A stretch of 64,000 nucleotides of DNA from Rhodobacteraceae bacterium DSL-40 (GTDB taxonomy: Bacteria; Pseudomonadota; Alphaproteobacteria; Rhodobacterales; Rhodobacteraceae): assembly GCA_003258405.1 (NCBI GenBank), contig QKPN01000022.1, forward strand, positions 1-64,000. The letters run 5' to 3'. Shown here one piece after another: positions 27,513 to 37,850 of this stretch. How positions within the stretch are numbered: the stretch's first letter is position 1; every line of letters starts with the position of its first letter. The position numbers and the translations under genes were made by a program. The notes beneath the pieces were generated by a model, which was not told the DNA's origin, made no database searches, and saw only the letters and a list, made by a program, of their open reading frames with translations.

Positions 27513-28171
27513 TGCATTTCCCCCGTTTGCGGTCTTTGAACGCGCAGGGCCGACAGGAAGCCTTGCGCAAATATGTCTAGGGGCTCCGCGCTGCGCTCAA
27601 GCTTGGCGCGGAGCACTGCCCCCTCCCATCCGATCCAGAACATCTTCGCCAGTCGATCGCAGTCTTCACCGGCGGGGATTTCCCCCTGTGCCTGTGCGGC
27701 GCGAAGGCAGGCGGCCGTACGCGCCTGCCAATCGTCGAAGACGGCGCCGAGCTGCGCGCGAAAGGACTCCGGCAATGCGCCCATTTCCTGGCCGAGATTG
27801 CCGATCAGGCAGCCGCGGCGGTAGTTGAAGCGCGCCATGCCGGCCTTTGCCTCCTCGACAAAGGTTGCGAGCCGCGCGAGCGGCGGCCGTGTCTCATCCC
27901 CGAAACAGCGATCGAGCTTCCGCGCGAAATAGGTGCCATAGGCGGCAATGAGCGCGCTGCCAAAGGCCTCCTTGCTGTCGAAATAGTAGTAGAAGGACCC
28001 CTTCGGCACGCCGGCGGCCCGGAGGATCTCATCGATCCCGACCGCAGCGAAGCCTTTCTCGGTCAGCGTCGCGACGCCGCAACTCAAGAGCTGATCGCGT
28101 ATGGCCTGCCTCTGGCCCTCTGGTTTTGGCGGACGGCCGCGGCGGGGTCGCACGGGGGTGTTCTGGTTCAT
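27494..28171 (-). CDS. acuR: TetR family transcriptional regulator AcuR-type
   Basis: 225 residues. The N-terminal helix-turn-helix ([32 protein letters not shown]) lies at about 40-73, after a basic RPRRGRPPK arm. The ligand domain holds [19 protein letters not shown] and [15 protein letters not shown], nearly the same as in Rhodobacter AcuR, which represses acuR-acuI and is released by acrylate. It overlaps acuI, so repressor and enzyme are co-transcribed. A perfect palindrome lies ten bases before its start and is probably its own operator. Confidence 0.9.
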   Translation of the reverse strand: MNQNTPVRPRRGRPPKPEGQRQAIRDQLLSCGVATLTEKGFAAVGIDEILRAAGVPKGSFYYYFDSKEAFGSALIAAYGTYFARKLDRCFGDETRPPLARLATFVEEAKAGMARFNYRRGCLIGNLGQEMGALPESFRAQLGAVFDDWQARTAACLRAAQAQGEIPAGEDCDRLAKMFWIGWEGAVLRAKLERSAEPLDIFAQGFLSALRVQRPQTGEMQCSRES

Positions 28172-28180
28172 GGCGAATTA

Positions 28181-28197
28181 ATAGACCGATCGTCTAT
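28181..28197. promoter_or_regulatory. Probable AcuR operator
   Basis: ATAGAC-CGATC-GTCTAT, a perfect 6-bp inverted repeat with a 5-base centre, 10-26 bases upstream of the acuR ATG in a locally AT-rich stretch. A TetR-family dimer bound here would cover the ribosome or promoter region, giving autorepression of acuR-acuI. Confidence 0.6.
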
Positions 28198-28267
28198 AAA
28201 AGTAAAACGGAAACGCACGGCCCTTTCAGCCGCACGTCCGGGCAGCGGAACTGCCTCGCGCGCCCGC

Positions 28268-28693
28268 TCAGGTCAGTCCGGAAAGAAAGGCGTCGATGCC
28301 CGCCTGCGCGACCTCGCGGTCCTGATCCGGTGTTCCGGAGGACACGCCGATACCCCCGACGCATTCGCCGTCGACGATCACCGGCAAGCCGCCGCCCACG
28401 ACCATGAGCCGGCCATTGATCGCGGAGGCGATACCATAGGCCGGAGCACCGGGCTGGCTCGCCGCCCCGTATTCATGGGTCGCCTTGCGCGCCCCGCCCG
28501 CGGTGAAGGCCTTGTCGATCGCGATGATGCTGGACGTGACCTTGCCGCCGTCCATCCGCTCGAAGGCGACGAGGCCGCCGCTCTCGTCGGTAATCGCGAT
28601 GCACATTGGCACACCGATCGCATCCGCCCTTTCCCGCGCCCCCGCGATCAGCTTGCGCGCGTCGGCAATGTCGAGACGCCTGACCGTCAACAT
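28268..28693 (-). CDS. GlcG/HbpS family heme-binding protein
   Basis: 141 residues, the usual length of the GlcG/HbpS (DUF336) family. The block PMCIAITDESGGLVAFERMDGG at the N-terminal half and GGGLPVIVDGECVGGIGVSSG near the C-terminus are typical. Members bind heme or are encoded with glycolate and diol metabolism genes; the role here is open. The start ATG is preceded by GGGAGGG. It is divergent from the LacI-type regulator and stands between acuR and the sugar operon, with no clear partner. Confidence 0.85.
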   Translation of the reverse strand: MLTVRRLDIADARKLIAGARERADAIGVPMCIAITDESGGLVAFERMDGGKVTSSIIAIDKAFTAGGARKATHEYGAASQPGAPAYGIASAINGRLMVVGGGLPVIVDGECVGGIGVSSGTPDQDREVAQAGIDAFLSGLT

Positions 28694-28818
28694 GCTCTTC
28701 CCTCCCGGCTGTTGGCTCCGGCCGCTTGATGCGGCCCGCCCTCACTTCAGTCGACAGCCGCGCGGATCGCAAGGGGCTGCGGCGCCCCGCCCCTCGAACC
28801 AGGATCGCCAAAGAACGC

Positions 28819-28832
28819 CCGAAACGCTTTGG
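28819..28832. promoter_or_regulatory. LacI-type operator-like site 1 before the regulator
   Basis: CCGAAACGCTTTGG, a near-palindrome that matches the perfect site at 29998-30011 in 11 of 14 positions. It lies 78 bases before the regulator start. Confidence 0.5.
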
Positions 28833-28845
28833 AATATCTTGATAT

Positions 28846-28859
28846 CCGAAAGGTTTTGG
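28846..28859. promoter_or_regulatory. LacI-type operator-like site 2 before the regulator
   Basis: CCGAAAGGTTTTGG, a second near-copy of the operator with a 27-base centre-to-centre distance from site 1. Two sites before the regulator gene suggest cooperative autoregulation. Confidence 0.5.
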
Positions 28860-28909
28860 ATCTCCGGGAAGATGGTATACCATCTCATACAAACTGCAGG
28901 AAAAGCCCC

Positions 28910-29944
28910 ATGACGACCCTCAAGGACCTCAGCCGCCACCTCGGGCTGTCAATCACTCAGGTAAGCCGCGCACTCAATGGCTATCCTGATGTAAGCAAGA
29001 AAACCCGGGATCGGGTTATGGAGGCTGCAGATCTTCTGAATTACACGCCAAATATAGCAGCACGCAATCTAGTTTCCGGAAGATCAGGTGTTGTCGGGTT
29101 CATTTCGCGGAATTTGCCGGGGATTGCAAAAAATACCATATTCTTTGAAACCGTTACCGGATTATCCGAGGCATTTTCCGCCCGGGATGTTCAGTTTGTC
29201 CTGCATCTCACCCCGGAAACCGACACCGGAGACATCATTCCGGTCTATGACCGCCTGTTTCGGGGCGGGACACTCGACGGCTTCGTGCTCGTCGACCCGC
29301 TGCCGGAAGACCTGCGAATCCAGCACCTGCTCACCCACAAGGTGCCCTTCGTTGTGCACGGACGGGGGGAGATGGAGCCACCCTACCCCTATGTCGATGT
29401 CGACAACCGGGGCTTGGCATACCGGATGGCCAGCCACCTCACCGCACTCGGCCACCGACGGATTGCGCTCATTTCCGGCCCGGAACCGCTGGCATTCTGC
29501 CGCTTCCGGCTCGCCGGTTTCCGCAGAGCCCTTGCCGAGGCCGGCCTCGAAGAGAACCCCGCGCATATCCGCCACGGGTTCATGACGGAAGCGCTCGGCC
29601 TGACCGCAACCATCCAGATGTTCGGAGATCCAGCGCGCGCGCCAACAGCGATAGTTTGTGGTAACACGTTGGTTTCAAAGGGCGTATATCAAGCGCTTGG
29701 GTCGCTCTCGCTCCGCGTGCCCGAGGATGTCTCGGTGATCGCGCATGACGACGCAATTCTTGCAGCTTCGCCCGAGAGCTTCGCCCCCGCACTTACGGTC
29801 ACACGCTCCCCTCTGGCCGACAGCTGGGCACCGCTTGCCGACACACTGATCGGTGCGATCAACCGCAAGCCGATCGGAACGCTCCAGAAGATCATTCCAT
29901 TCGACTTCATCGAGCGAGCATCAACCGCTCCACCCCCGGCCTGA
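28910..29944 (+). CDS. LacI family regulator of the alpha-glucoside operon (ThuR/AglR-type)
   Basis: 344 residues from the ATG at 28910, seven bases after an AGGA site. The LacI helix-turn-helix is at residues 1-50 (LKDLSRHLGLSITQVSRALNGYPDVSK) and the hinge includes NLVSGRSGVVGF. The periplasmic-binding-protein-like ligand domain follows (LDGFVLVDPLPED, VDNRGLAYRMASHLTALGHRRIALI). It resembles rhizobial ThuR/AglR. It most likely represses the binding-protein operon that begins 147 bases downstream by binding CCGAAACGTTTCGG. Its N-terminal half uses more A/T-ending codons than neighbouring genes. A longer in-frame start overlaps the operators and is rejected. Confidence 0.88.
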   Translation: MTTLKDLSRHLGLSITQVSRALNGYPDVSKKTRDRVMEAADLLNYTPNIAARNLVSGRSGVVGFISRNLPGIAKNTIFFETVTGLSEAFSARDVQFVLHLTPETDTGDIIPVYDRLFRGGTLDGFVLVDPLPEDLRIQHLLTHKVPFVVHGRGEMEPPYPYVDVDNRGLAYRMASHLTALGHRRIALISGPEPLAFCRFRLAGFRRALAEAGLEENPAHIRHGFMTEALGLTATIQMFGDPARAPTAIVCGNTLVSKGVYQALGSLSLRVPEDVSVIAHDDAILAASPESFAPALTVTRSPLADSWAPLADTLIGAINRKPIGTLQKIIPFDFIERASTAPPPA

Positions 29945-29963
29945 ACCCTCCTCCGGTTTCGGT

Positions 29964-29992
29964 TTGACACAACGCCACTGATTCGGTTATCC
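29964..29992 (+). promoter_or_regulatory. Candidate promoter of the sugar transport operon
   Basis: TTGACA at 29964-29969, 17-base spacer, TTATCC at 29987-29992. The -35 box is perfect, the -10 partial. The operator at 29998-30011 begins five bases later, so a bound LacI-type repressor would sit on the transcription start. Confidence 0.55.
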
Positions 29993-29997
29993 AGTTA

Positions 29998-30011
29998 CCG
30001 AAACGTTTCGG
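29998..30011. promoter_or_regulatory. Perfect LacI-type operator before the binding-protein gene
   Basis: CCGAAACGTTTCGG, a perfect 14-bp palindrome with the central CG typical of LacI/GalR operators. It lies directly after the candidate promoter and 79 bases before the binding-protein start. Confidence 0.78.
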
Positions 30012-30090
30012 ATTGCTTCCGGAAACAGTCGGACCCGTCAGGCCCGCTGCCCGGACGCAAAAGACAGAAGCAGAATCGGGAGGTTCAGAC

Positions 30091-31374
30091 ATGTTCAAAT
30101 TCCACGCACGAACTCTGCCTGCAGGCGCGCTCGCCGCCGCGGCCCTGTCACTCGCCTTCACCGGCCCGGCGCGGGCGGTGGAGGTCTCGTTTGCCGCAGG
30201 TGTCGTCGGCAGCTTCTTCGAGGACTTCGCAGCTGTCGTGAAGCCCTGGGAGGAAAAGACCGGCAACACGGTGAAGCTCGTGCCGATGCCGGCTTCGACC
30301 TCGGACCAGTTCGCGCAGTATCGACTCTGGCTCGCAGCCGGCAACTCCGACATCGATCTCTACATGACGGATGTCATCTGGGCGCCGCAGCTTGCAGAGC
30401 AGTTTGTCGATCTTCGCGAGAGCGCTGGCGCCGCGCTCGACGCGCATTTCCCCTCGGTGATCGAATCCCAGACTGCCGACGGCCGGCTCGTGGCCCTGCC
30501 GCTCTATACGGATGCCCCGGCGCTCTATTACCGCAAGGATCTGCTCGAGAAATACGGCGCCAAGGTGCCCGAGACCTGGCAGGAGCTGACCGAGACCGCG
30601 CAGCTCATCCAGGACGGCGAGCGTGCCGAAGGCAAAAGCGATTTCTGGGGCTTCGTCTGGCAGGGCAACGCCTATGAGGGCCTGACCTGCGATGCGCTCG
30701 AATGGATCAAGTCGTTCGGCGGTGGACAGATCGTCGAGCCTGACGGCACCATCTCCGTCAACAATGAAAAGGCTGTCGAGGCGATCGACCTCGCAGCCTC
30801 TTGGGTTGGAACCATCTCGCCTCCCGGCGTGATCGCCTATCAGGAAGAGGAAGCGCGCGGCGTCTGGCAGACCGGCAACGCGGCCTTCATGCGCAACTGG
30901 CCCTATGCCTACGCGCTCGGTTCCGCCGAAGACAGCCCGATCAAGGGCCTGTTCGATACCGCCCCTCTTCCCCGTGGCGGCGAGGACGGCAGCTCCGCGG
31001 CGACGCTCGGCGGCTGGAATGTCGCGGTCTCGAAATACTCGGAGCATCAGGACGAAGCGATCTCGCTTGCGCTCTATCTCTCGAGTGCCGAGGCGCAGAA
31101 GACGCTGGCGCTCCGGGCCGGCAACCTGCCCACGGTGATCTCGCTCTATGACGACCCGGATATCGCGGCGAAATACCCGATCATCCCGGCCTGGAAGGAT
31201 GTGTTCATGCACGCCGTTCCGCGCCCGTCCGCCCCGACGAAGAAGAAATACAACGAGGTCTCGGCGAAGTTCTGGTCCGCGGTGCACGACACGCTCGGTG
31301 GCAACGGAACCGCCGCCGAGAACCTCGAGCTGCTCGAGCTCGACCTGGACGATCTGAAGGGCAGTGCCTGGTAG
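30091..31374 (+). CDS. ABC transporter sugar-binding protein (ThuE/AglE-type)
   Basis: 427 residues from the ATG at 30091, after GGGAGG. A cleavable signal peptide (about 1-26, ending GPARA) directs it to the periplasm. The family 1 binding-protein block KTGNTVKLVPMPASTSDQ and LAAGNSDIDLYMTDVIWAPQ resemble ThuE/AglE/LpqY proteins that bind trehalose, maltose, sucrose or related alpha-glucosides. Lengths of this gene and the next three fit rhizobial ThuEFGK better than AglEFGK. It is the first gene of the operon. Two hairpins follow it, the usual arrangement for producing more binding protein than permease. Confidence 0.9.
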   Translation: MFKFHARTLPAGALAAAALSLAFTGPARAVEVSFAAGVVGSFFEDFAAVVKPWEEKTGNTVKLVPMPASTSDQFAQYRLWLAAGNSDIDLYMTDVIWAPQLAEQFVDLRESAGAALDAHFPSVIESQTADGRLVALPLYTDAPALYYRKDLLEKYGAKVPETWQELTETAQLIQDGERAEGKSDFWGFVWQGNAYEGLTCDALEWIKSFGGGQIVEPDGTISVNNEKAVEAIDLAASWVGTISPPGVIAYQEEEARGVWQTGNAAFMRNWPYAYALGSAEDSPIKGLFDTAPLPRGGEDGSSAATLGGWNVAVSKYSEHQDEAISLALYLSSAEAQKTLALRAGNLPTVISLYDDPDIAAKYPIIPAWKDVFMHAVPRPSAPTKKKYNEVSAKFWSAVHDTLGGNGTAAENLELLELDLDDLKGSAW

Positions 31375-31388
31375 GTTCGGCCGCCAAC

Positions 31389-31452
31389 CGCTCCGTTCCT
31401 CCCCCGGAGCGACAAGGCCGGCAAGGGCGGGCGGCCGACCGCTGCCCGCCCT
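31389..31452. other. Two hairpins after the binding-protein gene
   Basis: CGCTCCG ... CGGAGCG (31389-31411) and AGGGCGGGC ... GCCCGCCCT (31424-31452), both perfect, without T tracts. They lie between the binding-protein and first permease genes. Such structures protect the 3' end of binding-protein mRNA and lower downstream expression in many sugar operons. Confidence 0.55.
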
Positions 31453-31532
31453 GTGTGCCCCAACCAGCATCCCGTCCCGCGTTCCAGAAGGCCCGTCATG
31501 CGGCCGGCACGCGCCATCCCAGGAGACGTGAT

Positions 31533-32512
<980 letters not shown>

Positions 32513-32516
<4 letters not shown>

Positions 32517-33346
32517 ACCCAATGACTTACTTCAAGAAGACGGCATTCTATGCGCTTGTCCTCGTCATTCTCGTCTTTTCGGTCTTTCCGTTCTATTATG
32601 CGATCCTGACGAGCTTCAAGACCGGCACGGCGCTCTTCGAGGTCTCCTACTTTCCCTCGAGCTTCGATTTTTCCAACTATGTCGCGGTGCTCGGCAAGGG
32701 AACCTTCCCGCGCAACCTGCTGAACTCGGTCTTCATCGCCTCGACCACGGTGGCGCTCGCGCTTTTCCTGGCCGTCACCGCAGCCTACGCACTGGCTCGT
32801 GTCGATTTCCGTGGGCGGGGCCTGCTGCTCGTCTCGATCCTCGCGGTGTCGATGTTTCCGCAGATCGCGGTGCTTGCGGGCCTCTTCGAGCTCGTGCGCT
32901 TCATCGGGATCTACAACACGCCCTGGGCGATGATCCTGAGCTACACCATCTTCACCCTGCCCTTCACGGTCTGGGTGCTGACGACCTTCATGCGCGACCT
33001 GCCGACCGAAATCGAGGAGGCCGCGATCGTTGATGGCGCGACACCCTGGGTCATCATCACCCGCGTCTTCCTGCCGTTGTTGTGGCCGGCGCTGGTGACG
33101 ACCGGGCTCCTCGCCTTCATCGGCGCGTGGAACGAGTTTCTCTTCGCGCTCACCTTCACCTCGTCGGAAACCACACGCACGGTTCCGGTCGCCATCGCGC
33201 TGCTTTCGGGCGCCTCCAGCCACGAGACCCCCTGGGGCGCACTCATGGCCGCCTCGGTCATCGTGACGGTACCGCTGATCGTTCTCGTGCTCATCTTCCA
33301 ACGCAAGATCGTCGCAGGCCTGACGGCCGGTGGGGTCAAGGGCTGA
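32513..33346 (+). CDS. ABC sugar transporter permease 2 (ThuG/AglG-type)
   Basis: 277 residues, six predicted membrane helices, MalG-like. The conserved EAA motif EIEEAAIVDGATPWVIITRV lies near residue 165 and PFYYAILTSFKTGTALF after the first helix. The length fits ThuG (about 276) and not rhizobial AglG, which is about 100 residues longer. It overlaps the first permease by 4 bases. The ATPase gene starts 16 bases downstream. Confidence 0.9.
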
Positions 33347-33362
33347 AACAGGGACAATACTC

Positions 33363-34367
<1,005 letters not shown>

Positions 34368-34425
34368 CCTCAACCGCGGCGCGTCTCCCCGCGCCGCATT
34401 CCCCTTCTCTCAGGAGCAGACGTTC

Positions 34426-36087
34426 ATGCTGCAACAAGCGCCCATGATGCAGAACAAGGCCTCCTGGTGGCAGACCGCGACAGCCTACCAGATCTATCCC
34501 CGCAGCTTCTGCGACAGCAACGGCGACGGGATCGGCGACATTCCCGGCATCATCTCGAAGCTCGACCATCTGCGTGATCTGGGTATCGGGTTCGTCTGGC
34601 TTTCGCCGGTTTTTGCGTCGCCGATGGCCGACAACGGCTATGACATCTCGGATTACCGCGACATCGCCCCGGAATTCGGCACCCTTGCCGACATGGATCA
34701 GCTGATCGCCGAGGCCCGCGCCCGAGGCATCGGCATCGTGATGGACCTGGTGGTCAATCACACGTCCGATGAGCACGCCTGGTTTCAGGATGCGCGAGCC
34801 TCGCGCAGCTCGACCTTCCGCGACTTCTATGTCTGGCGCGATCCCGCGCCCGATGGCGGCTACCCCAACGATCTGCAGTCGCACTTCGGCGGCCCGGCCT
34901 GGACGCTCGACGAGGCAACCGGCCAATATTACCTCCACCTCTTCGACCGCAAGCAGCCGGATCTCAACTGGGAGAACCCGGAGGTCCGCAAGGCTGTCTA
35001 CGAGATGATGAACTGGTGGTTCGATCGCGGCATCGCCGGGTTCCGGATGGACGTGATCGACCTCATCGCCAAGGAAGTGGACCGCGGTATCACCGCCGAT
35101 GGGCCGCGCCTCCACGACTATCTCCAGGAAATGCACCGCGAGACCCTCGCCGGGCGCGACGTGGTGACGGTGGGTGAAGCCTGGAGCGCCAATCTCGGCA
35201 ACGCCCTGCTCTATTCGGGCCGCAACCGGGGCGAGCTCTCGATGGTGTTCCAGTTCTCGCACATCACTGCGTTTCTCGATCCGGTGCACGGCAAGTGGAA
35301 GGCGCGGCCGGTCGATCTGCGCCAGCTCAAGGGCATCCTGAACGCCTGGCAAAAGGCGCTGGCCGAGGACGGCTGGAACTCGCTCTTCTGGAGCAACCAT
35401 GACCTGCCGCGCGCGGTCTCGACCTATGGCGATGACGGCGAGGGGCGGATCGCGAGCGCAAAGATGCTCGCGACCGTGCTCCACCTCATGCGCGGGACGC
35501 CCTACATCTATCAGGGCGAGGAGATCGGCATGACAAACATGACGTTCGACGATATCTCGCAGTTCAACGATGTGGAGATCCGCAACAATTTCACCCTGCA
35601 GCAGGACCTCGGCCTGAGCGCCGCGGAATTCCTGGCCGGGGCGAATGCGAACGGTCGCGACAACGCCCGAACGCCGATGCAATGGACCGCCGGCGAGGCG
35701 GCGGGGTTCACCACCGGCACACCCTGGCTTGCCGTGAACCCGAACCACACCGAGATCAACGTGGCGGCAGACCGCGCCAATCCGAAGGGCATCTTCGAGC
35801 ACTACCGAAAGCTCGCCCGCCTGCGCAGCGATCTGCCGATCATCTCCTTTGGCGACTACAACGCGTTTGCCGAGGATCACCCGGCGGTCTTTGCCTATGC
35901 CCGCACCCTCGGCCCGGACCGGCTCGCGGTGGTCGCGAACTTCACCGGAGAGCAGGTCGCCTTCGATGTGCCCGAGGGCCTTGCGATTGCAGGACGATCG
36001 CTCATCGCGAGCGACGCGCCGCGCTCGGGCCTTTCAGGACGCATCCTCCTCGCGCCTTACGAGGCCTTCGCGATCCTGAAGGACTGA
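34426..36087 (+). CDS. GH13 alpha-glucosidase, oligo-1,6-glucosidase type
   Basis: 553 residues from the ATG at 34426, after CAGGAG. Family GH13, cytoplasmic. Catalytic residues: nucleophile Asp209 in FRMDVID, acid/base Glu251 in VGEAW and Asp326 in SNHDLPR. Val210 follows the nucleophile, which in this family marks preference for alpha-1,6 bonds. The block YQGEEIGMTNMTFDDISQF is also typical of oligo-1,6-glucosidases. Substrates may be isomaltose, isomaltulose or trehalulose-like sugars brought in by the transporter. Tandem paralogue of the next gene. Confidence 0.9.
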   Translation: MLQQAPMMQNKASWWQTATAYQIYPRSFCDSNGDGIGDIPGIISKLDHLRDLGIGFVWLSPVFASPMADNGYDISDYRDIAPEFGTLADMDQLIAEARARGIGIVMDLVVNHTSDEHAWFQDARASRSSTFRDFYVWRDPAPDGGYPNDLQSHFGGPAWTLDEATGQYYLHLFDRKQPDLNWENPEVRKAVYEMMNWWFDRGIAGFRMDVIDLIAKEVDRGITADGPRLHDYLQEMHRETLAGRDVVTVGEAWSANLGNALLYSGRNRGELSMVFQFSHITAFLDPVHGKWKARPVDLRQLKGILNAWQKALAEDGWNSLFWSNHDLPRAVSTYGDDGEGRIASAKMLATVLHLMRGTPYIYQGEEIGMTNMTFDDISQFNDVEIRNNFTLQQDLGLSAAEFLAGANANGRDNARTPMQWTAGEAAGFTTGTPWLAVNPNHTEINVAADRANPKGIFEHYRKLARLRSDLPIISFGDYNAFAEDHPAVFAYARTLGPDRLAVVANFTGEQVAFDVPEGLAIAGRSLIASDAPRSGLSGRILLAPYEAFAILKD

Positions 36088-36173
36088 CGCCCCAAAACGA
36101 CGCCCCGCGCCCCGGCCTTCGGTGGCGTGTGGCACCCGCAGTGACTGAAACTCTCTTTTTTCGAGGTGTATCC

Positions 36174-37775
36174 ATGAGTTTCGATCAAGCCGACCTGAAG
36201 ACCCAGACCGCCACGACGGAGTGGTGGAAGACCGGCATCGTCTATCAGATTTACCCCCGCTCCTACCAGGATTCCAACGGCGACGGGATTGGCGACCTGC
36301 GCGGCATCGCCTCGCGCCTCGACCATCTGGTGGATCTCGGCGTGGAAGCGATCTGGATCTCGCCCGTCTTCCCCTCGCCGATGGACGACTTCGGTTACGA
36401 TATCTCGGACTACTGCAATATCGAGCCGATCTTCGGCACGCTCGAGGATTTCGATGCGCTGCGCGAAGCGGTCCATGCCCGCGGCCTGAAGCTGCTGCTC
36501 GATTTCGTGCCGAGCCACAGCTCGGACCAGCATCCCTGGTTCCAGGAAAGCCGCGCGTCCCGCGACAATCCGAAGCGCGACTGGTATATCTGGCGTGATG
36601 CGAAGCCCGACGGCAGCCCGCCCAACAACTGGATCAGCGAATTCGGCGGCCCGGCCTGGACCTGGGATGAAGCGACCGGTCAGTATTACCTGAGCATCTT
36701 CCTCTCCTCGCAGCCTGCGCTCAACTGGCGCCACCCGGAAGTCCGCGCGGAAATGCTGAACGTGCTGCGCTTCTGGTTCGAGCGCGGAGTAGACGGCTTC
36801 CGCGTCGATGCCGTCAGCCATGTCGCACCCTTTGTCGATGGCGGCGATCACCCGGCGAACCCGATCTGGGAAGAGCACATGGGCCCCGCGCGCAGCCAGA
36901 TTCACATCCACGGCATGCACCAGGAGGAAGGCTTCCAGATCGTGAAGGAGATGCGGCAGGTTTCGGATGCCTATCCCGACCGCGTCCTGATCGGTGAGGC
37001 CTATGGCGGCTTCGAGGACGTCATGCGCTACTACGGCGAAAGCCTCGACGGCTTTCACCTGCCCTTCAACTTCGCGCTGTTGCACTCCCCGTGGAACGCG
37101 GAGCACATCAGGCACATGGTGGAGGAATACGAGGCCGCGCTCCCCGAGGGCGCCTGGCCGAACTGGGTACTCGGCAACCACGACCGGTCGCGCATCGCCT
37201 CCCGCGCCGGGCGGGCACAGGCGAAGGTTGCGGCGACCCTGCTTCTCACGCTGCGCGGCACGCCGACGATCTATCAGGGTGACGAGCTCGGTCTCGATGA
37301 TGCCCATATCCCGCATGACGCCGTGCAGGACCCCTGGGAAAAGCAGGTTCCGGGCATCGGTCTCGGGCGGGATCCCGTGCGCACGCCCATGCCATGGGAG
37401 CCGGGCCCGACGGCGGGCTTCACCACCGGCACCCCCTGGCTTCCCCTGCATGCGCCGCAGGGCGCGGATGTGGCGACGCAATCCGGCGCGAAGAACTCGG
37501 TTCTCAATTTCCATCGGGCGCTCATCCGCCTCCGGCGGGCCGAACCTGCGCTCGTCACCGGGGCCTACCGGACCGTTTCCTGTCAGAACGATGTCTATGT
37601 CTACGAGCGCGTTCTCGGCGATGACGTCCTGACCATCTGCCTCAACTTCTCCGGCGAGGAAAAACCGATCAACGTCTCCGGCCGGCTGATCCTGTCGTCG
37701 CGGAGCGAGCGCGGCGATGCCGATGGCACCCCGGCCACCATCGCATCGCACGAGGCTCTGATCCTCAAGCGCTGA
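36174..37775 (+). CDS. aglA: GH13 alpha-glucosidase, alpha-1,4 type (AglA-like)
   Basis: 533 residues from the ATG at 36174, after CGAGG. Family GH13, cytoplasmic. Catalytic residues: nucleophile Asp212 in FRVDAVS, acid/base Glu275 in IGEAYGG and Asp337 in GNHDRSR. Ala213 follows the nucleophile, which points to alpha-1,4 or sucrose-type cleavage. GDELGLDDAHIPHDAVQDP fits the AglA group. It starts 86 bases after the first glucosidase and ends the operon before a hairpin at 37798. Together the two enzymes could open both linkage types. Confidence 0.9.
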   Translation: MSFDQADLKTQTATTEWWKTGIVYQIYPRSYQDSNGDGIGDLRGIASRLDHLVDLGVEAIWISPVFPSPMDDFGYDISDYCNIEPIFGTLEDFDALREAVHARGLKLLLDFVPSHSSDQHPWFQESRASRDNPKRDWYIWRDAKPDGSPPNNWISEFGGPAWTWDEATGQYYLSIFLSSQPALNWRHPEVRAEMLNVLRFWFERGVDGFRVDAVSHVAPFVDGGDHPANPIWEEHMGPARSQIHIHGMHQEEGFQIVKEMRQVSDAYPDRVLIGEAYGGFEDVMRYYGESLDGFHLPFNFALLHSPWNAEHIRHMVEEYEAALPEGAWPNWVLGNHDRSRIASRAGRAQAKVAATLLLTLRGTPTIYQGDELGLDDAHIPHDAVQDPWEKQVPGIGLGRDPVRTPMPWEPGPTAGFTTGTPWLPLHAPQGADVATQSGAKNSVLNFHRALIRLRRAEPALVTGAYRTVSCQNDVYVYERVLGDDVLTICLNFSGEEKPINVSGRLILSSRSERGDADGTPATIASHEALILKR

Positions 37776-37797
37776 CGGCTGGAAACAGCAGCCAATG

Positions 37798-37820
37798 CGG
37801 CCCGCCTTCCCGGCGGGCCG
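37798..37820. terminator. Hairpin terminator after the sugar operon
   Basis: CGGCCCGCC-TTCCC-GGCGGGCCG, a perfect 9-bp stem just after the second glucosidase and before the convergent outer-membrane protein gene. There is only a short T run, so it may act in both directions. Confidence 0.6.
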
Positions 37821-37850
37821 TTCCCGTGCCCGACGCGGAAGAGACCTGCG

